64,000 nucleotides of DNA from Rostratula benghalensis (taxonomy: Eukaryota; Chordata; Aves; Charadriiformes; Rostratulidae): contig VXAI01000658.1 in NCBI GenBank assembly GCA_013399305.1, positions 62,001 through 126,000 of the forward strand. The letters run 5' to 3'. Below the pieces are notes generated by a model that did not search any database, was not told the DNA's origin, and saw only the letters and a program-made list of their open reading frames with translations. The position numbers and the translations under genes were made by a program. Of the stretch, positions 59,434-64,000 are shown in pieces (position 1 is the first letter of the stretch; every line of letters begins with the position of its first letter).

Positions 59434-60079
59434 GTCTCTTCCTTCTTTTACACTACACTGAATTTTGGATTATACAGGCAGTCACATGACTTCTCAGGTG
59501 GTTTCTGACCCAACATACCACATGAAGAAACATGATGCAGCTTTCAAGGAGGGCATAAAATAATACCCAAAAGTTTGAAATATAAATGAAAACTTGGGGG
59601 TTACAAGACACTTCGGCAAAGTCTCATGGAGTTAAGATGGATAAAAAGTAGGGGAAAAAATCAGTACTTTTAGTGCTGATGGGATATGGAAGTTCCTGTG
59701 ATGACAAAGGCTGGGAGCTTGTGACTTCTGGCACCATAAGGAAGGGTGTTGCTTCACCTGAAGATTTGCAACTACAGAATAGATTCAGCGCTCTCATAGC
59801 AAATGAGGAGTTAGGAAACCTGTCAAAAAAGGTGTCTGAGCCCATGACCATGAGCCACCAGAAACAGTGGTGAGATTAGAAATGGATGACTCCCTGTTTT
59901 AAGGAACAGAAGTCGCCTCTGACAGCTGGACCTGTAATCTAGGGAGCTGGAACTCCTTGGAAGGCGTATACTTACTTTACTCCTTACTACCATGAAATTG
60001 GATTGGGGACATTGTCTAAAGACTTGCAAAAATTATTACACCTTCAGACAATTATCCTCTGCTGCTCTTCTATGTGGGC

Positions 60080-61420
60080 ACCTATACGCGCATAAATCTA
60101 TGGGGCCAGATGGGATTCACCCAAGAGTATTCAGTAAACCGGTGCGAGAGCTCACCAAGCCTCTCTCCATCACTTATCAACAGTCTGGCCAACAGTGGAG
60201 GTACTGGATGACTGGAGGGTGGCCAAGGTGATGCCCATCTACAAGAAGGGCCAGAAGGAGGATCCAGGCAAGTACAGGCCTGTCAGCCAGACCTTGGTAC
60301 CAGGAAAGATCATGGACAGGATCATCTTGAGGGAGATCTCAAGGCAAGCTCAGGGCAGTCAAGGGATCGGGGCCAGCCAGCATGGGTTCATGAAAGGGAG
60401 GTCCTGCTTATCCAACCGGATCTCTTTCTATGACCATGTGACCCACCTTCTGGATTGGGGGAAGGCTGTAAACCATTGTCTACCTGGACTTAGTAAGGCC
60501 TTTGACACCATCTCTTGGGGAAGCTGGCACGTCATGGCATAGACCAGCGTATGCTCCACGGGGTAAAAAAACTGGCTGGATGGCCATGCCCAGAGAGTTG
60601 GGATTAATGGGATGAAATCTTGTTGGCGTCCAGTCATCAGTGGTGTCCCTCAGGGCTCAGTTTTGGAGCCAGTCTTGCTGAATATCTTTATTGATTATCT
60701 GGATGAGGGGGTTGAGTGCACCCTCAATAAGTTTGCAGGTGACACCAAGCTAAGTGTGAGCATTGATCTGCTTGAGGGTAGGAAGGCTCTACAGAGGGAC
60801 CTGGACAGATTGGATTAATGGGATGAGGCCAATGGGATGAGGCTGAATAAGGCCTCTCTACTCGGCACTGCTGAGGCCTCACCTTGAGTACTGTGTTCAG
60901 TTCTGGGCCTCTCACTACAAGAAGGACACTGAAGTGCTGGAGCATGTCCAGAGGAGAACCACCAAGCTGGTAACGGGTCTAGAGAGCAAGTCCTGTGAGG
61001 AGAGGCTGAGGGAACTGGGCATGTTTAGTTTGAAGAAGAGAAGGCTGAGGGGAGACCTCATTGCCCTTTACCACTACCTGAAAGGAGGTTGTAGGGAAGT
61101 GGGTGTTGCCCTCTTCTCCCAAGTGAATAATGACAGGACCAGAGGAAATGTTCTGAAGATGCAGCAGGGGAGGTTCAAATTAGTTATTGGGAAGAATTAC
61201 TTTACTGAAAGGGTGGTCAAGCACTGGAACAGCCTGCCCTGGGAGGTGGTTGAGTCACCATCCCTGGAGGTATTTAAGAAATGTGTAGATGTGGCACTTC
61301 AGGACATGCTCTAGTGGGAGAGACTGTAGGGGTTTTTTTGTGTGTGTATGGTTGGACTTGGTGATCTCAGAGGTCCTTTTGTACCATGGCAATTCTGTGA
61401 TTCTTTGATTCTGTGATTAG
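60080..61420 (+). repeat. CR1 LINE fragment, about 1.3 kb, RT domain
   Basis: Frames encode GPDGIHPRV, VMPIYKKGQKEDPGKYRPVS, GFMKGRSCLSN, LSKAFDTI and GVPQGS-type RT motifs. These are followed by the C-terminal region and a 3' end with GTGATTCTTTGATTCTGTG. Stops and an internal deletion near 60850 make it dead. Confidence 0.94.
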
Positions 61421-62009
61421 TAGTAGTCCTGGAAAGTAACAAGAAGGCTCTGGAGTGATGGTCATAAGGACATAAGGGCCCAAGTGGTTTTCTCTTTGAT
61501 CCTTTGAGGGTGGTGAGAGGGAGGATGGATGGACCTTACTGGTCAAGTGGTTTGTATAAAACATCTGAGCAGTGATATGAACAGGACAGACTTCATTAAA
61601 GTAAAGGACTGAAAGGAGTGTACATAAGTAAGGAAGTATCTACTGGGAAAAAAAAAGTCCTCTTACAGTTTCTGGGAAATTAGCATGGCTGGGTACCTGT
61701 TTAGGCAGGTAGTTTAGGGAGCAGCTGCATAAACTCAGGCAGTAGGAGGAACAAGCTAGAAAAATTAGAGCTCTGCTAGTAGTTACAGGGCTTTGATCTC
61801 AGTTCCATCATAGAGAAATGGTGGGATAGCTTGCATGACACAAGAATTGAAATGCAGGGTGAAGTGCAGGTTAGTGCGCATTGCCTGTGTTCCTCTCCAA
61901 CATGTCCCAGCTTTCAGTCCACCACTTGGTTGCAGAGATTTGGGATCATGGAATTGTGGTGGGGTATCTTCCAGAAGTACTGTAGTGGATGAAGTCAGAC
62001 TGGATTGAG

Positions 62010-62395
62010 AGCAGCTGTGAAGAGAAGGTCTTGGGGGTGTAGGTGGATGGTGGGTGAGAATCTCAACATGAGCCAGCAGTGTGCACTTGGCTGCCTAGAA
62101 AGCCAACCACACACTGAGCAGCATCAAAAGAAGTGTGGCAAGCAGGTCGAGGGAGGTGATTCTGTCCCTCTGCTTTCCTGAGACCTCATGTGGACTACTG
62201 TGTACAGCTCTGGAGCCCGCAGCATAAGGACAAGGACCTGTTGGAGTGTATCCAGAGGAGGCCACAAAGATTATCAAAGGGATGGAGCATCTCTCCTATT
62301 AAGGCAAGCTGAGATAATTGTTCAGCCTCAAGAAAAGAAAGCTCTGTGGTGACCTTATATTTCAGTATCTAAAAGGGCTCCAGAAAAGCTAAGGA
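62010..62395 (+). repeat. CR1 LINE RT C-terminal fragment
   Basis: Remnants such as NLNMSQQC-like and RPHVDYCVQLW-like words occur in several frames on the plus strand. Confidence 0.75.
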
Positions 62396-62870
62396 GGGAC
62401 TCCTTAGCTGCCCTGAATGATACAGGAGTTCAGGAAAGCTGGGCATACTTTAGGAGAGAAATCTTAAAGGCACAGGAGCAGGCTGTGCCTGTGTGCCAAA
62501 AATCTAGTAGGCAGGGAAGGAGACCGACCTGGCTAAATAGGGACCTTTGGCTGGTCCTTAAAAAGAAAAGGAGAATGTACAAATCATGGAAGGAGGGGAA
62601 GACCACCTGGGAGGAATATAAGACTCTTGCCAGAGGTTGTAGGGAGGCAACAAGGAAAGCTAAGGCCTCCTTAGAATTAAACCTCGCAAAAAGGGTCAAG
62701 GACAGCAGAAAGGGCTTCTTCAAATCCATTGCGGATAAAGCTAACGCTAGAGGCAATGTACGCCCACTGTTGGATGAGGGGGGTGCCCTGGTGACAGAGG
62801 ATATGGAAAAGGCAGAGTTACTGAATGCCTTCTTTGCCTCAGTCTTCTTCACGGTGAGGGTGAACACCTA
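62396..62870 (+). repeat. CR1 LINE endonuclease-RT linker fragment
   Basis: An open stretch (62485-62871) encodes RRPTWLNRDLWLVLKKKRRM, then REATRKAKASLELNLAKRVK and GFFKSIADK. This is the basic linker between endonuclease and RT of CR1-type elements, here in one frame over about 128 codons. Confidence 0.88.
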
Positions 62871-63455
62871 GATCAGGTCACACAGGAATGCCTCCAGGTG
62901 GGTTTTGAGTATCTCCAGGGAAGGAGATTCCACAATGTCTCTGGGCAGCCCATTCCAGTGCTCCGTCACCCCGACTATGAAGAAGCCTTTCCTCATATTT
63001 AAGTGAAACCTCCTATGTTCCAGCTTGCACCCATTGTTCCTTGTCCTATCATTGGCTGCAACTGAGAAGAGCCTGGCTCCATCCTTCTGACACTCTCCCT
63101 TCACAGTAAAGAAGGATGTTTAGATGGAACTTCCTGTGTTCAAGTTTGTGCCCACTGCCTCTTGTCCTGTCACTTGGCATCTCTGAAAAAAGACTGGCCC
63201 CATTCTCTTGACACCCATCCTTTAATTATTTATTCCCCTCAGCCTTCTTCACACTAAAAAGACCCAAGACCCTCTGCCTTTCCTCATAAGAGAGATGTTC
63301 TAGGCCCCTAATCATCTTTGTAGCACTCTGCTGTACCCTCTCCAGCAGCCCCCTGTCCTTCTGGAACTACGGAGTCCTGTTGCTGAGCTTCTGTGGGATC
63401 TAGATGACCTTTAAGGTTCCTTCCTGCTCTAACCATTCTGTGACTCTATGATTAG
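62871..63455 (-). repeat. nested CR1 3' fragments
   Basis: Bases 62871-63370 read on the minus strand as CR1 C-terminal and 3' parts (for example [20 protein letters not shown]). Bases 63385-63455 are a plus-strand 3' end (GATGACCTTTAAGGTTCC, CATTCTGTGACTCTATGATT). Several insertions are stacked here. Confidence 0.8.
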
Positions 63456-63639
63456 GCTGTGAAGGCAAGGAGAGGGACTGTTCTTCCTGTGAAGTAGCAG
63501 TTGAAATACATGCTTTGGAATGTACAATGAGCCAGCTGATAGTTTATGGGTCAGGATTAGTTGGCAAATTAGAATGGGTGGCATTGTGGTGGGTGACTAC
63601 TACATATAACCTAATCAGGAAGAAGTCATCTTCAGACAA

Positions 63640-63960
63640 TTGGAAGAAACCTCACGTTCACTGGCCCTGGTCCTCATGGGGGACTTGAACTGTGTCAAAT
63701 GTCTATTGGCAGGACAGCACAGCAGGGCAGAACCAGTCAAGCAGTTTTCTAGAGGGTACTGATGAAAACTTCCCGATACAAATGACTGATGAGCTGGCCT
63801 TCCTACTTGCGAATGAGGAAGAATCAATGGTAGATGTGAAGGTCAGGGGCATCCTTGACTACAGTGATGATGCAGGGTGCTCAGGAACTAGAGAAGAAAG
63901 AGCAATGCAAAAGGCAGTACTGGAGCCCTGGACTTCAGGAGAGCAGAATTTGGGCTCTTG
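63640..63960 (+). repeat. CR1-like endonuclease C-terminal fragment
   Basis: The reading ELAFLLANEEESMVDVKVRG followed by ILDYSDDAGC resembles the end of the CR1 endonuclease domain (LLTN…VGDVKV…SDH pattern). It is diverged. Confidence 0.55.
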
Positions 63961-64000
63961 AGGGACCTGCTTGGAAGAATCTGATGGGTTATGATCCTGG

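Noticed and set aside
59670..59870. Open frame with LQLQNRFSALIANEELGN
   Set aside because: It looks like repeat-derived sequence next to CR1 copies, but I cannot name the family, so it is not listed as a feature.
54750..64000. An inverted V-delta segment near TRDC, as in mammals
   Set aside because: I saw no V-type frame with YYC end and 23-RSS on either strand in this interval; CR1 debris explains most open frames after 60000.

Overview
The window is a piece of a bird nuclear genome carrying the 3' part of the T-cell receptor alpha/delta (TRA/TRD) locus and its flanking housekeeping gene DAD1. The avian assignment rests on many CR1 LINE fragments (RT/endonuclease-like stretches and 3' ends terminating in ATTCTATGATTCTATG-type repeats), on the gene content, and on the divergence of the constant regions from mammals. 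No bacterial-style genes are present; coding information is split into exons and recombining segments. The exact species cannot be told from the sequence.

Layout, left to right: (1) 1-3050, a badly decayed endogenous retrovirus with LTR-like, gag-like and pol-like remnants. (2) 3500-6020, DAD1 on the plus strand: CpG-rich promoter with a three-copy 60-bp repeat, coding exon 1, an intron with a CR1 fragment, coding exon 2, and a 3'UTR exon with AATAAA. (3) 6020-10860, intergenic DNA with a CR1 copy and, at about 9009-9090, a cluster of ETS, RUNX, TCF/LEF and CRE-like sites in the arrangement of the TCR-alpha enhancer core. (4) 10880-14056, TRAC on the minus strand, four exons, convergent with DAD1. 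(5) 18547-41595, the TRAJ array on the minus strand: 22 segments with usable J motifs plus about 12 broken or atypical ones, each identified by FGXG-type motif, 12-bp-spacer RSS and splice donor. (6) 42765-49675, mostly CR1 insertions and featureless DNA. (7) 52160-53802, TRDC on the minus strand, three coding exons. (8) 54658-58983, four TRDJ segments. (9) 59350-59433, one TRDD segment with its 23-RSS and 12-RSS. (10) 59900-64000, mostly CR1 debris. No V segment is visible; they should lie beyond 64000. Two runs of N (27827-28271 and 57738-57932) are assembly gaps.

Read on the minus strand the order is D-delta, J-delta, C-delta, J-alpha, C-alpha, alpha enhancer, then DAD1 in the opposite direction. 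This is the same nested organisation as in mammals, in which V-to-J-alpha joining deletes the delta locus. All intact J segments end one base into a codon, and TRAC exon 1 and TRDC exon 1 both start with the two completing bases, so the splicing phases agree throughout. The J array shows local duplication (a three-J module repeated about 5.4 kb apart), an inverted repeat beside an assembly gap, and a distal group of J segments with altered FGXG cores.
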